A stretch of 64,000 nucleotides of DNA, from contig WTPW01000072.1 of assembly GCA_009809945.1 (NCBI GenBank), positions 431,492-495,491 of the forward strand. The letters run 5' to 3'. Both the position numbers and the translations under genes were made by a program. Below are positions 11,335 through 22,140 of the stretch, one piece after another; within the stretch, counting starts at the first letter, position 1; each line of letters opens with the position of its first letter. Under the pieces are notes generated by a model. It was not told where the DNA came from. It was given only the letters and a program-made list of their open reading frames with translations, and made no database searches. Source of the stretch: Gigaspora margarita (Eukaryota > Glomeromycota > Glomeromycetes > Diversisporales > Gigasporaceae).

Positions 11335-12130
11335 ATATATAAGTTGGGCTACCTCTGGTGCATTTGCATTTTTCAATGCTTGGGCCTCTGGCCATTTTGT
11401 TATATAATCAGGTGCTACTACCAATACAATGGCTTCCTCTTGGTGTTTGTAGTAAAGGTCCTACAATATCAATTCCAATTTTAAAAAAGGTGCTTCAATA
11501 GGAATTGGATTCAATGGAGGCTGCACTAAATTCTTTTCTCATCTTTGACAAGTATCACATGTGCACACATAGTTATGTATATCTGCATACATTTGTGGCC
11601 AATAATATATGTTTCAGATTTTATTAAACATAATTTCAGCGTATAACTTTCAATAATCAAATTTTTTAATATTTATCTTTTTTATAAACCAGACCCCTTT
11701 TTACTATGAAAAACTGACTTTGTGCCTGAAGACTTCACTGTTGTTGAGCCTTAAAAGTTTGTGCTAGAGTATGTTCAATTAAATAAGCTTTAACTGTTGA
11801 TATCTAGTGGTTCCATGTTGTAGTATGCCAGGACACTAACTACCTGGACTGGATTGTAAAAAAATTTCTTTGGAGTTTTGTATTGATCTGTTCTTTGTTT
11901 GTTTAATTTGAAATAATTGATGGTTTATCTAATTTGAGTAGGTTTGTTCTTGCTAAATTTTTAATTAACAATATCTTTTTGGTAGAGCTTTTGACTCAAT
12001 TATAATATCATATATACTATCAAGTTCCACTTTTGCACAGTACCTATTATGGCATTTAGCTCTGCTAGTATTAGGCTATCTATGTGTCTTACAGGCTGAA
12101 CACCTTTCTTTTGCATATTTGACAGCTTAT
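11335..12130 (-). pseudogene. Ty3/gypsy integrase fragment
   Basis: On the minus strand the pieces read, in order, a pre-integrase segment (SQFFIVKRGLVYKKDK, about 11720), YYWPQMYADIHNYVCTC followed by DTCQR (the H2C2 zinc-finger end, about 11610-11550), and the start of the rve catalytic core (DYITKWPEAQALKNANAPEV, about 11410-11350). Stops and frame changes interrupt all of it. The region upstream of 11800 is barely recognisable. The catalytic core is cut off at about 11335 and no LTRs were found, so this is a truncated relic unrelated to the full-length element at 33.8-39.3 kb. Confidence 0.65.
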
Positions 12131-12202
12131 TTTTAGGGCACCTACTTTTGGTAATATAAATTCCTATTTATTAATTCAGAACTTACTATAACTAATATTT
12201 TT

Positions 12203-12430
12203 TGTCACAGATGGTCATGAAATTGGATAATGGTAAATTGTGGGGTCTTAATTTGAAAATATAAGCTCTACTAAAATCTATCTATACTCTTTTATTAATT
12301 ACCCTAATCCTAAATCCTAAACTCAACCATAAAAAAAAGCAGACAAAAAAAGGCCCTAAAAAATTTTAAAAATCATACATAAAATATATTCAAATTTCAC
12401 CATCATCCAATTTCATAATTATCTATGACA
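12203..12430. mobile_element. MITE with inverted ends TGTCAYAGAT
   Basis: The two ends pair over about 37 bases with a few mismatches; both contain ATGAAATTGGAT followed by ATGGT. It is 228 bp long and non-coding. The flanking T runs make the TSD ambiguous, so the superfamily is undecided. Confidence 0.6.
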
Positions 12431-12652
12431 TTTTTTAATTAAAATTTATTGGAATTTATAATTTATTGTACAATGCAATATATTGCACCTTATTATAACT
12501 ATATGGATCATTGTTTTTGCATAACAAAAAATTAAAAAATTTTTATCAAAACAAAAAAATAAAATTTAATTAATATTAGGGTTAGAGTTAAGGCCTAGAA
12601 TAGAGCAAGGACATAGTTGATACCAAAATTTCATTATGAGTATTTTTTATTA

Positions 12653-13179
12653 GTGGGCATCCATAAATAACATTATATACCCTACATAGCAGCTCTTGAC
12701 CCCCTAGACTATATAAAAAAATTTGAAAATTTGTATATTTATATATAAAATTTTACAAAAACTTGGGTATATTATGACCCAGTGATCCAAACTGGATGAT
12801 TTTGGCACTATTCGATTTGTCTCTATGAGACAAATCTAATGGTACCGAAAGCATTTCATTTGGATTACTGGATCAAGTGTTATTTACAAAAAAACTATTA
12901 AATTTATAGTAATTTTATAAGAAAAGATAATAACCAATAGTTTTTTGTTAATAAACCATGATCCAGAGATCCAAATCAAATAATTTTGGTACCATTCGAA
13001 TCCTCTCCTCGAGATGATTCGAATAATACCAAAATATCCAATTTGGACCTCTGGATCAAGTTTTAGACAAATTTTTATAAAAAAATTACATTATATTTTT
13101 TTGACCTTCCTACTTATTGGAAGAAACATTATATTTTGGAGGACTCCTCTCAAATATTACATTATTTATGGATGCCCCC
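12653..13179. mobile_element. PIF/Harbinger-like element, 527 bp
   Basis: The inverted ends GTGGGCATCCATAAATAACA and (reverse complement) GGGGGCATCCATAAATAATG are flanked by TTA at 12650-12652 and 13180-13182. Inside, two segments (about 12775-12890 and 12958-13070) are themselves inverted repeats built round 'gatccaaa...ttttggtaccattcga', so the element folds into multiple hairpins. No transposase is encoded. Confidence 0.7.
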
Positions 13180-13490
13180 TTAAGGTAGTTTCATAGGCAA
13201 AAATCCTAATTAATAGAAGGGTACAAAGTATTGCAAATGCAATAAATTATAAAACAAAATTTATTTTTTCAAATTTTTTTTAAAATTTATTTTAAATATT
13301 TCTTTTAATCTATATATACAGTTTAACTCTTCTATAGTCACCTCTTCTATGGTCACAAAATTATATAATTACAAATAGATTTTTACCAATTATCAAAAAT
13401 ATATAAAAAAGGGATTTATTTTTATAGTGTTATAGCATTATAATGAATAGCATTATAGTGCTATAGTATTATAATGCATAGTATTATAGT

Positions 13491-13669
13491 AGGACCCCAA
13501 AATATCTACAAAAGGGTAAGGTTTTACAAAAATTACTAAATATAGAAAGATCTGCAAGAAAAAAGGCAAAAATAAGCAAACTAATTACTATAAAAGGAAA
13601 TAATCTGCACAAAAAAGACCAAAGATAAGGAAACTAAAACCTACTACTCTCTATATATTTTGGGGTCCT
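13491..13669. mobile_element. hAT-like MITE, family AGGACCC, copy 1
   Basis: A 179-bp element with ends AGGACCCCAAAATAT and its inverse, flanked by an exact 8-bp TSD ATTATAGT at 13483-13490 and 13670-13677. The interior has two to three repeats of 'agatctgca.aaaaaa...aataagcaaa', shared with the larger copy at 15710-16464. The 8-bp TSD supports the hAT superfamily, although the terminal bases differ from the common TAGNG. Confidence 0.75.
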
Positions 13670-13679
13670 ATTATAGTAC

Positions 13680-15036
13680 TATAGTTTTATATATAATTTA
13701 TTATATATATAATTTATACATGTTTTAATAGTTATATGTGAGACTTATAAATGAATTAAGTAATGGCCAAAAATTTGTATTTTGTGTAATCTGAGTTAAT
13801 CCGACCAAATAATTTTGCTAAAATCAGCAAATTTTAACAAATTTTACTAATAAACCTGCTAATTAATATATTAAGTAAAATTGCTTAGATTGTAATCTTG
13901 TTATAATATTAGTTGGCAGTACTAAGCTAGTATTAATACTTTGTAAATTTGATCTGAGGTCTGAATCTGAATTATCAAATTAGTTTGAGTATAAAAAATA
14001 CAAAAATTTTAGATACTACTATATAATATAAATAATAGTAAGTGGGCATGTAATCAGTGCATAATCAGGTGCAACAAAGTATAGTAGACTATTGTTCATT
14101 CTAGAATTCTTATTTTTGCTATGACAGACTCTAAATTCTACTTGCTTTACAATTTGAATTAGTCGAATTATGCAATAAATTTTTTAAAAGTATGCTAAAG
14201 ATAATGAGAATAGATTAAAATATATAAAATATGCGATTAATAGAGTTGTAAAATTATCATTATAAATTTTTATCATTATCATTATTATAAATTACTAAAC
14301 CTATCAGTAACTTACTAACAAAACCACAGGATCTGTAAAATATAAAATTACAAAAATAAACATATTTACAAAACTGGGATCTTTGTCTTGAAAATTAGGT
14401 TTGACACCCAAGTACTAGTTTGTATTTATATGTTTACTTAATTGATTTGATATTTATTGAATAAACTATCAAATCAATAAAGATAATAATAATTTAAGGC
14501 AAAAATCCAACTGTTTTTTGCATCCTAACAAAAAACTTTATTGCAAAAGTTTAGTATTGTTTTTTGTTAATAGTATGTTTTATTATTTAGCATTCATATA
14601 TATTTGAAATTTCAAATCTGATAATTTATGTTTATACAATCAAATGCAGATTTCTATATATCTGATAGAACTCGTAAGAAAAATTAATAAACCTGATATT
14701 ACTCTATCTTTAATTCTGGCCATTTTATATACAGATTATGCTTTATTAAATTATACAAAATTTATTCTGATATGTGAATATGCTGTCACATATGCTTCTG
14801 TGGTAAATCTGAATTATGCAAAGATTATGCTATCAGAGATCTGTAGTATCTCTAGTTTATTCCAATCTTGTGCATATGACTTTGATATCTGTTTTCATTT
14901 AAAGTGATAAAGCCATATTTATGAATTTAGTAGTATTAGTAGTATGGATGTTGTCCAATATTTTTACTATTTAATCTGAAAATTACTTACTATAAAAACT
15001 AGCCCAGCTTGCAAAATTTTAAATATCTTTGAATAA
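13680..15036. other. AT-rich intergenic DNA, no gene seen
   Basis: A plus-strand open frame at 14644-14907 has no recognisable motif and its composition is that of the surrounding AT-rich DNA, so I do not call it a gene. No inverted ends were found. Confidence 0.45.
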
Positions 15037-15040
15037 GCTA

Positions 15041-15339
15041 CTATATATTCCTGAAAATAAGCTACCTTTTTTGGGCCAAAAATACATGAAAAAACATAGG
15101 GTAGCTTATTTTCAAATTGTCAAATTTTTTGAAAAATTGAAAAATGTACTAATAAAAAGTTGTTCCAATGATGTGAAATTTTTATTATAAGTGTATTTTG
15201 CTGCTTTGAACAAGTTTACTTAATAGCACTCTTGAGGTTTACTTAGTAAATTTGGACTTTTATATGTAGCAACTGCTAATGTGTTTTTTGAGATTTTTAA
15301 AAAAAATCAGGAGAGTAGCTTATTTTTGGAAATATACAG
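15041..15339. mobile_element. Tc1/mariner-type MITE, family AAGCTACC, copy 1
   Basis: The ends CTATATATTCCTGAAAATAA and (reverse complement) CTGTATATTTCCAAAAATAA both continue into the family word GCT followed by AC. They are flanked by TA at 15039-15040 and 15340-15341, the target used by Tc1/mariner transposases. The interior shares 'ttttttattataagtg' and 'ggtttacttagtaaatttgg' type segments with copies at 30658, 32592 and 51354. Non-coding. Confidence 0.75.
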
Positions 15340-15709
15340 TAAATAATAACTAGTGATGCAGTAAAATCATTCCAATGACTGGCACAACTAATTAAAGCAT
15401 ATTTTTTTTAGCTAGTTATAGCTAAAGCTATAATATTATTAGAACTTTATTGGGATGATTTACTGCATTATTAATAATATAATCATATAAACTAACCTGA
15501 TAAAAAGAAAATAATTTTTACTATTTATAATCCATAATTAGGATATACAAAGCTATTTTTTTATTAGTTAGAATTTTATAAAATATCACAATAGTAATAT
15601 AACTACTTTATGATTTGCATATCAGATTGATTGATTTTGTTAATAAAATTATAATAATTGATTATATTATTGTATAAAAATACAATTTATATAAAAAACT
15701 TACTCTAAC

Positions 15710-16464
15710 AGGACCCTGAAATATACATAGATAGGTCAGGTTAATTATAGGGTTACTAAAAAAGAAAAGATCTGCAGAAAAAACTTCAAATATAAGCAAA
15801 AAAATTACTATAAATAGGGAACGTCTAAAGTGGAGTAGATTCTTATAATATATTTTATCGAATTAACTTTAGGGTTAGGATCATCTTAAGTCTGAGTTAG
15901 AGAGGTTTTAGATTATAATATATTAGCTAGGGTTTCGCAATTTGATTTGAACTTCCAATATTTGATCAAATTCAAATTCAAATTTGACTATAGATGATTT
16001 GATCAAATTCAAATCTGACCAAATTTGATTTGATTTGACAAATATTTGATTTGATTTGAAAATTACTATTAAAAATTCAAATTCAAATCAAATTCAAATC
16101 CAAATATTTGAATCAAATCAAATTCAAATCAGGGTCAATTTGATTTGATCAAATTCAAATTGACCCAATATTTGGTTTGATTTGAATTTGAGAAACCCTA
16201 ATATTAGCAAAATTGCCTTTCTGACATTTTTAATTAAAACACCAAGGTAGGTTTAGACTATTATTTTTTGTATTTTTCAATGTTTTCACTTCTCTTTTTT
16301 GTTTGCTTCGCCAAAGATCATCAAAATTTAATAATTTGATTGGCCAATAATCATGTGATTCTACTTCGCTTTAGATAACCCCTATAAATAGAAAAGATTT
16401 GCATAAAAAATCTCAAAAATAAGCAAACTTATACCTGACCTATCTATGTATATTTCAGGGTCCT
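15710..16464. mobile_element. hAT-like element, family AGGACCC, copy 2 (with nested MITE)
   Basis: The terminal inverted repeats are identical over 32 bases, starting AGGACCCTGAAATATACATA. They are flanked by an exact 8-bp TSD ACTCTAAC at 15702-15709 and 16465-16472. A younger hAT-type MITE (15928-16200) is inserted in the interior; without it the element is about 474 bp. The identical ends suggest it was mobilised relatively recently. It encodes nothing recognisable. Confidence 0.85.
15928..16200. mobile_element. hAT-type MITE, family TTTGATTTGAA, copy 1
   Basis: Ends TAGGGTTTCGCAA and AAACCCTA (inverted) with an exact 8-bp TSD ATATTAGC at 15920-15927 and 16201-16208. The whole 273-bp interior is made of words such as tcaaattcaaat and atttgatttga, so it is almost completely self-complementary at short range. 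It is nested inside the 15710-16464 element and is therefore younger than it. Confidence 0.9.
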
Positions 16465-16477
16465 ACTCTAACCCTAA

Positions 16478-16622
16478 AAGAAGTAACAAACATCAGATGA
16501 TTTTCTAAAGAGATAAAAAAAGTTGAAATTATATATAGGAATTTGACTAAATCTATATTATAGAGTGAGAAAGAAGAGTAGATCTCTAATAAAAAATAAT
16601 CAGATAATTAATAACATGTCTC
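16478..16622. mobile_element. PIF/Harbinger-like MITE, family H1, copy 2
   Basis: Similar to 2670-2820 over its whole length (about 145 bp). It is flanked by TAA at 16475-16477 and 16623-16625. The ends are more diverged (AAGAAGTAACAAACATCAG), so it is an older copy. It lies 13 bp beyond the right end of the AGGACCC element. Confidence 0.65.
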
Positions 16623-16625
16623 TAA

Positions 16626-17850
16626 CCCTAACCTCTAACTTAATTACTCATTCTAATTCAAAACTAAATCCTAAATATTAATCATAAAGATATTATAGCA
16701 CAATGCTATTTAACAATAAAATAACATTAAAAAAATAGTACCATAAAATCTCGAAATAGCGGACATGAGCATTATTTCGAATCTTGGCCCAAATTAAGTT
16801 TAACTCAGGCAGAAAATTGTAATTTTACTCTGCACATTATTTCGAGATTTTCGGTATTTACCAATAATGAAATATTCGCAATTTTAATAAAAACAACAGA
16901 CACTAGCAATAAAGTATACTGCTCTAATAATAATAACACCAACAACAAAAATATTTCATAACTTCAATAATGATGATATTTGAACAAGATTATTTTACTG
17001 CTCTAATAATAATGATATCTACAATAAATAGTATTTAATTCTAATAATGGTGAAACTAACAATGAAAATATTTTTAAATAGCATCAAAAAAGTGTTAAGT
17101 AATAATCAAAAGAAAAAAAATTAGCTATTGTAAATGTATTTACAACTAAAAAAACCACATTTTTACAAATAACTCAAGAACTAAAACAACAAGATCTACA
17201 ACACAATTACTCTAACCAATGTTGTCACTGGAAACCCACTAGTATGTTTACATCTAAAAAATTTTCACAAAAAGAAGATTCTATTTTACTGTTAAATGAC
17301 AAAGATATTTTCAAATAATACCAGAAAAGCAACTAAAAAAACAATAATGGTTACTATAAAAGCATTTACAAGTCAAAAAAACTACACTTTTCTAAATTCC
17401 TCAAGAACCAAAACAACAAAATCAACAATGCAATTCTCTAACCAATATTGTTACTAGAAACCTACTAGAACATTATATTCAAAAATTTTCTACTAGAAAA
17501 TTAACAACATTGGGTCCCAAACTATAGCAACCATTGCACAACCACCAAACCAAGAAGGTATAGCTACTCTAATTACATTAATAGCAATTTTAAAAGAACA
17601 CATGCCAAAAGCAATAAAAACCATACTAGTATTTGCTCCAACTACTATAAAACAAATCTAATAATAGCAACTCTAATTTTATTACTAGAAGTGATGACTT
17701 TAATAAAGATAATATTAGTAATGATAACAAAAGCTAACAATTCTATTATCTGAAAGAAAGAAAAAACTATTAGTTAGCATAAAATAATAAAACAACAAGA
17801 AAGCTGATGTATAATCAATAAACATCAGTTTATATTTCCAAGCAGTATTG
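16626..17850. other. AT-rich intergenic DNA with A-rich plus strand
   Basis: The plus strand is rich in 'caacaataataac' and 'aaaaccac' words, which could be a very decayed repeat. Two segments, about 17100-17280 and 17330-17490, resemble one another (ttacaa...aaaaaccacatttttacaaat...caagaac.aaaacaacaa), an old direct duplication. No gene was found. Confidence 0.45.
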
Positions 17851-18429
17851 TATGCTTTGGCTGTCTATAGCCTTTTTTGGTTTGTTCATATCCAAAATTG
17901 TCCAAATGTCCAAGATTGTCCAAAGCTTGTCCAGGCATTAATAATTAATAAATCTATCTAAAAAATATATAACTATATATTTTTTTAGATGCTGAACAAA
18001 TTCTAGTTAAAATTAAAATAGGTTATTTTAATAAAATTTTAAGTACCTTATGTAACGGAGGACTGTACCGGTGATACAAGGAGGATTTGGCAGGAGAAGC
18101 ATAGATCAGAGTGTTTAAATAGGTAACCCCCTAGTTGGGTTGCAGGTATGGCAACTAGTGTAGAACCTTCGGGCGGACTACTTAAATTAGACAACCAAAA
18201 GTTGTACGTGTGGCTTGTTGTACTCTCGTCTATGTAACAAATGTCAGGGTGCCCCTGGAGGCGCCTGTGATCTGACTTTACTTGAATAAAAGCCTTTCTC
18301 CATAGCGGTAACTTTGACATAAAAAAAAAATAATAAAATAAAATTTTAAGTAACTTTACTTTATTTAATTGTACAAAATTGTCCAAAATTGTCCAAATTA
18401 TTGTTCAAAGCTGTCTTGTGATAGCAATG
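17851..18429. repeat. TGTCCAAA-rich repeat element, copy 1, split by a SINE
   Basis: The left part contains several 'attgtccaaa' words and the right part contains them again in the same orientation. The terminal 'cagtattg' and its approximate inverse lie near 17853 and 18425. The sequence matches 55351-55630 throughout except for the SINE and its 16-bp duplication (18046-18352), which that copy lacks. Possible flanking duplicates tttccaag/tccccaag are imperfect. Confidence 0.6.
18046..18336 (+). mobile_element. SINE-like retroposon, longest copy
   Basis: A 291-bp insertion flanked by an exact 16-bp TSD aataaaattttaagta (18030-18045, 18337-18352). It ends in an A tail (aaaaaaaaaataata). The paralogous repeat at 55351-55630 has the uninterrupted target with a single copy of that 16-mer, so the insertion is proved within the window. 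The body is GC-richer than its surroundings. It contains the family core ending cgtctatgtaacaaat, then a GC-rich hairpin-like stretch, then GAATAAAAGCC before the tail. A 112-codon minus-strand frame across it is incidental. No pol III boxes were recognised. Confidence 0.85.
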
Positions 18430-19560
18430 TCCCCAAGTATGTGTATTACACAATCAATGCATATACTAAAAAATACAAAATTCTTTTTTTATTTGTTATC
18501 TGTTATATAAAAAGATAGCACTATAGTGCTATGGCACCAAATGCTATAGCACTATAATAATATTCCTTATAAAAAATATCTCTATATTAGTCATACTTTT
18601 TTATAATTACAATTTTCAATAATGTGACTATAGAGAAGTTGGACTATTCATGTAGAGAATTGCTTTTTCCACTATGGTTATACAAGATTTTATATAGAGA
18701 ATTGCTATTTCCACTATGATTATACAAGATTTTCTATTTTTAGAATTAACACAATATATCTAATTCTACTTTAGCATAAGAAAAATTTATTTTGATTAGT
18801 TATATAATGATTATTCATTATTTAGAAATAGCCAATCAATTTATAATAAATTTACAAATAATGCGACTTTTGAAGAAATATTACTCATATGATACAATAG
18901 TGATATATTGAATTAATTTAATGTTATTCAAACTACAAGTTTATAATTATTTTTTTATTGTATTTAAAAACTTGAAATTGAATAGAATCAAATGTTTTGC
19001 CAAGTTTTTATAATACTAAATTTTTTCTTTTTTTTTATATTTACCAATCATTAATAGCATTAAGTACTATTAAAAAAGTGTTAGATTTCTCTGTTTTTAT
19101 TTCTTTTGCTATATTATTATCCTGTTCAAATTTCTGTTTTTTCTTTTTCTTGCTCTAGTTCTTGTTTTTTTTCTTTGGTAAGTGTGTTAGGCTTTTTTTT
19201 AATCATTTTATAAAACTTTTAACATTATAATAAATCATCAAAAAATTATATATATAGATATTGATCGATATATAACACTTAATCAGTTTATATCAATTAT
19301 AAAATATCATTATATATTGATTAATTGGATAAAAATTGATATATATTATTTTCTATATTAAATTATTATATATCTATAAATCGATTATAATCAAAATTAT
19401 TTGAAACAATATATAATAATTAACAGATCATTAATGATTACATAGTGTTTTGAATCACTAGATATAAATATATATATATATATATATAATACTGATTAAA
19501 GCAAAATAAAGCAAACTGGCTTAGAAAAAAAAAGAAAAAAAACTTAAAAAAAAAGGCATC
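18430..19560. other. AT-rich intergenic DNA, no gene seen
   Basis: A degenerate 'tagtcat...gtgactatagagaagttgga' pair lies at about 18575-18650 and may be an old relative of the 48.4-kb element. There is a TA run at 19465-19490. Nothing else was found. Confidence 0.45.
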
Positions 19561-19564
19561 AGTA

Positions 19565-19705
19565 TCTATTTTTACTCCTCTTTCCCTTTTTTTTCTCTTT
19601 TCTCTTTTTTTCTCTCTCCCTTTTCTTTTCTTTTCCTTTTCTTCTCTTCTTTTTTTTCTCTCCTTTTCTATTCTTTTTCTCTCTCTCTCTCTCTTTTTTT
19701 CGAAA
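19565..19705. repeat. Polypyrimidine tract
   Basis: The plus strand is almost purely C and T for about 140 bp, ending in a CT dinucleotide run at 19679-19696. Such tracts can adopt triplex structure and are unstable. No coding meaning. Confidence 0.8.
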
Positions 19706-19979
19706 TATTTTAGAACTAGAAAATTAAGCTAAATTAGTAGATTTGTATTCTGGATCATACCAAGGGCACGTTTGATTAATATTTTCAAAATATTTTAAAA
19801 TGTTTCAATGATTATAGTACAAGATCAGATTAGATCTTTGTTTATTTTTTTTGTTTATAATTTAGATCTTCTATCAAATTTACATTGTTTTTTCATTTTC
19901 GTTTTGTTTTTTTTTTGGTTTGGTTTCATTTTATTTAGTTTCATTTAATTTCATTTAGTTTCATTTTGTTTTTCATTTT

Positions 19980-21600
19980 TTTTTTTTATTTATTAATTTT
20001 TTTTATTATATTTTTACAAAAAACACCTCTCTAACTTTTGGCACTTTGCAAGAAATCCAACAACCTTTCAAAACTATATGCAAACCAACACAGCCTTTTG
20101 ATATATTGCAAGAATTCACAACTTATTTTACCAACAATTTCTAAATTTTAAAGAATGCTTCTTTAAAGAAATAAATATTTAGTTGTGCTTTATATTTTTT
20201 TTTTGTTTGATGTTTTTTGTTCTTTTTTGTTTTGTTTTTGTTTTTTTTTATTTTTTTTATTAATTTATTTTATTTGCAAGAAAAATAACCTAGCCTTTTT
20301 CGACATTTTGCAAGCAAATCCAGACTTTTCAGTTTTTATTTTTTTAATTAGTTTGCTTACATTTCATTTTTTTTGTTTGTTTTCTTTTTACTTATTTCTT
20401 TAATTTTTATTTTTTTATTTATTTCAGCACTTTGCGAAACCTTTGATGATTTCTAAATTGCAAGAATGTGAACTTAAAGAAATGGAGATTTGAGGCTTTA
20501 TTTATTTTTTTATTTAGTTTGCTTACATTTTTGTTTTTTGTTTGTTTTCTTTTTTTTTTACTTTTTTTTTCGCTATATAACTGAGACTTTGCTCTTTATT
20601 TTTATTTAGAAAAAATATTATTATATGCAGAAGAGGATAATATTTATAATCTATTAGTGATAAAAGAAACTCAGACTTCATGAAGGCCTTTCGCTAACAA
20701 CAATGAGCATCCAAGGCCTAACTGTTAGCTGAACAAGGTTACAAATAACCTGTCAGACTTCAGAAATAAAAATTGTTAACATCGTAACCTAGTCCATTCT
20801 AACTGGCCCAGGTTCTAGTATATTAAATAAAAAGCAGTAATATAAACCAGACTGCTTAAACTGAGAGCTTCTAGAATCTTCTTATAGTGGGTTCTCCAAG
20901 AGGTCTCGCATATTAGTTTACATGACTTGTTTCCAAGCCACTCATGACAGTTGTATCCAATATGGTTAGTATCTTTCCTTTTTGGGAGCAGTAAACACTA
21001 CAGATCTTTTGGAGGGGGTATGCCAAATCACCCACTTTTTTGAAAATTCTGCACAAACCATCGATACCAAAGGAGGTTCACCTATAGCCAAAGTAAAGAT
21101 AGTAGTTCCCCCTGTAAAGTCCTATTTCTATCAGAGAGCCACAAAGTACTTCTCATTTCCAAACCCCAGCCCTTTTGGTAAGTGTTAAACTCTAAGCTTG
21201 TTAGCAGGTAGTTTATGAACTTTATCTCTAAATGACGAGTGCCAAGGCCAAAGCAGTGAGTGACAAACTCTAAAGCTATTAGCAGATACTCAGTTGGCTG
21301 CATCCCTAAATAATAGCTGCCTGGGTGCATGTTTTTCTAAGTTTTCCACTGTTTCTTTGAAACTTTACTTCTGAGATGTTAGCGATTTTGTTGGTACAAG
21401 TCATCAGTGGATAGAGTTACAGAAGATCTTTTTGTAAGAATTTTTTTTTTACTTATTTTTTAATTTTATTTTATTTTATTTATTTCTTACTTCTTTCAGA
21501 ACTTTGCAAGAAAACAACCTAACTTTTCTAGCACTTTACAAGAACACCAATTCTAACTTCTTTGGCACTTTGCAAGAAGTAGCAAATATAAGCAAATATA
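19980..21600. repeat. Dispersed TTTGCAAGAA words in a T-rich region
   Basis: The phrase 'ggcactttgcaagaa' or a close variant recurs at about 20040, 20110, 20275, 20310, 20430, 20455, 21500, 21530 and 21560. T runs and 'cctaacttttc' phrases lie between. The repeats flank both sides of the inserted retroposon at 20564-21440, so they belong to the older host sequence. The plus-strand hydrophobic open frame at 20185-20403 is just this T-rich repeat translated. Confidence 0.6.
20564..21440 (-). mobile_element. Higher-GC retroposon with A tail (LINE-like 3' end)
   Basis: An 877-bp island of distinctly higher GC, flanked by the 14-bp word TTTTTTTTTTACTT at 20550-20563 and 21441-21454. In minus orientation it ends ...AAATAAAAATAAAGAGCAAAG followed by TCTCAG and an A tail. 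This resembles the 3' end of the LINE at 62 kb (AATAAAGATAAAAGCAAG then GTCTC). No long open frame was seen on either strand. It could be a LINE 3' fragment or a retroposed transcript. The TSD is low-complexity, which limits confidence. Confidence 0.5.
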
Positions 21601-22004
21601 AGCAAATATAATAGTTAAACCAAAAAAAAAAATAATAGCTAACTGCAGAGTGAGAAAATAAGTGAATTAGATGTGATTAAGTACAAAAGTAGTCATTTTT
21701 ATTTTTTTGTTATTTTTTCAGGTTTGTTTTTTTTTTGGTTTTATTTTTTTTGTTGTTTTTTTTATAATATTATGTAATAAAATATGCAATATTTAAAATA
21801 TTAAATAATAATAAATAAATAAAATAAAATTTAATATTAAATTGTGAAAACTTGTGAATATTGTATATTTAATTTAAAATATAATATATATTAATAATAA
21901 ACAAAAAAAAATTTAGAAAACTTGTGAAAATTTGCAAAAACCTGTAAACGTTTAAAAATTTGCAAAAAGTATGATTATGTGAATATAATAATTATTAATT
22001 GCAG

Positions 22005-22140
22005 AATTGATATCATATTAGATATATATTGATTAACCAGATATATATCAATTACTATTATTATCAATAATAATCAGCAGGGTGTTGATTATTGATATAT
22101 ATCTTACTTGGTTAGTAATCAATATATATCTATATATAAA
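22005..22140. repeat. AT-rich inverted repeat (cruciform-capable)
   Basis: The segment gatatatattgattaaccag pairs with its inverse near 22095-22133, and an inner pair (atatatatcaat/attgatatatat) surrounds the word attatcaataataatc. The two stems are about 40 bp in all. Related words occur at 19255-19430. No TSD was recognised. Confidence 0.6.

Noticed and set aside
14644..14907. Plus-strand 87-codon frame as a small gene
   Set aside because: No recognisable motif, no signal or domain, composition like adjacent non-coding DNA.
18048..18386. 112-codon minus-strand frame
   Set aside because: It lies across the SINE insertion in the antisense direction and includes both TSD and tail.
20185..20403. 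Plus-strand hydrophobic 72-codon frame
   Set aside because: T-rich DNA gives F/L runs; it overlaps the TTTGCAAGAA repeat words and has no other coding sign.
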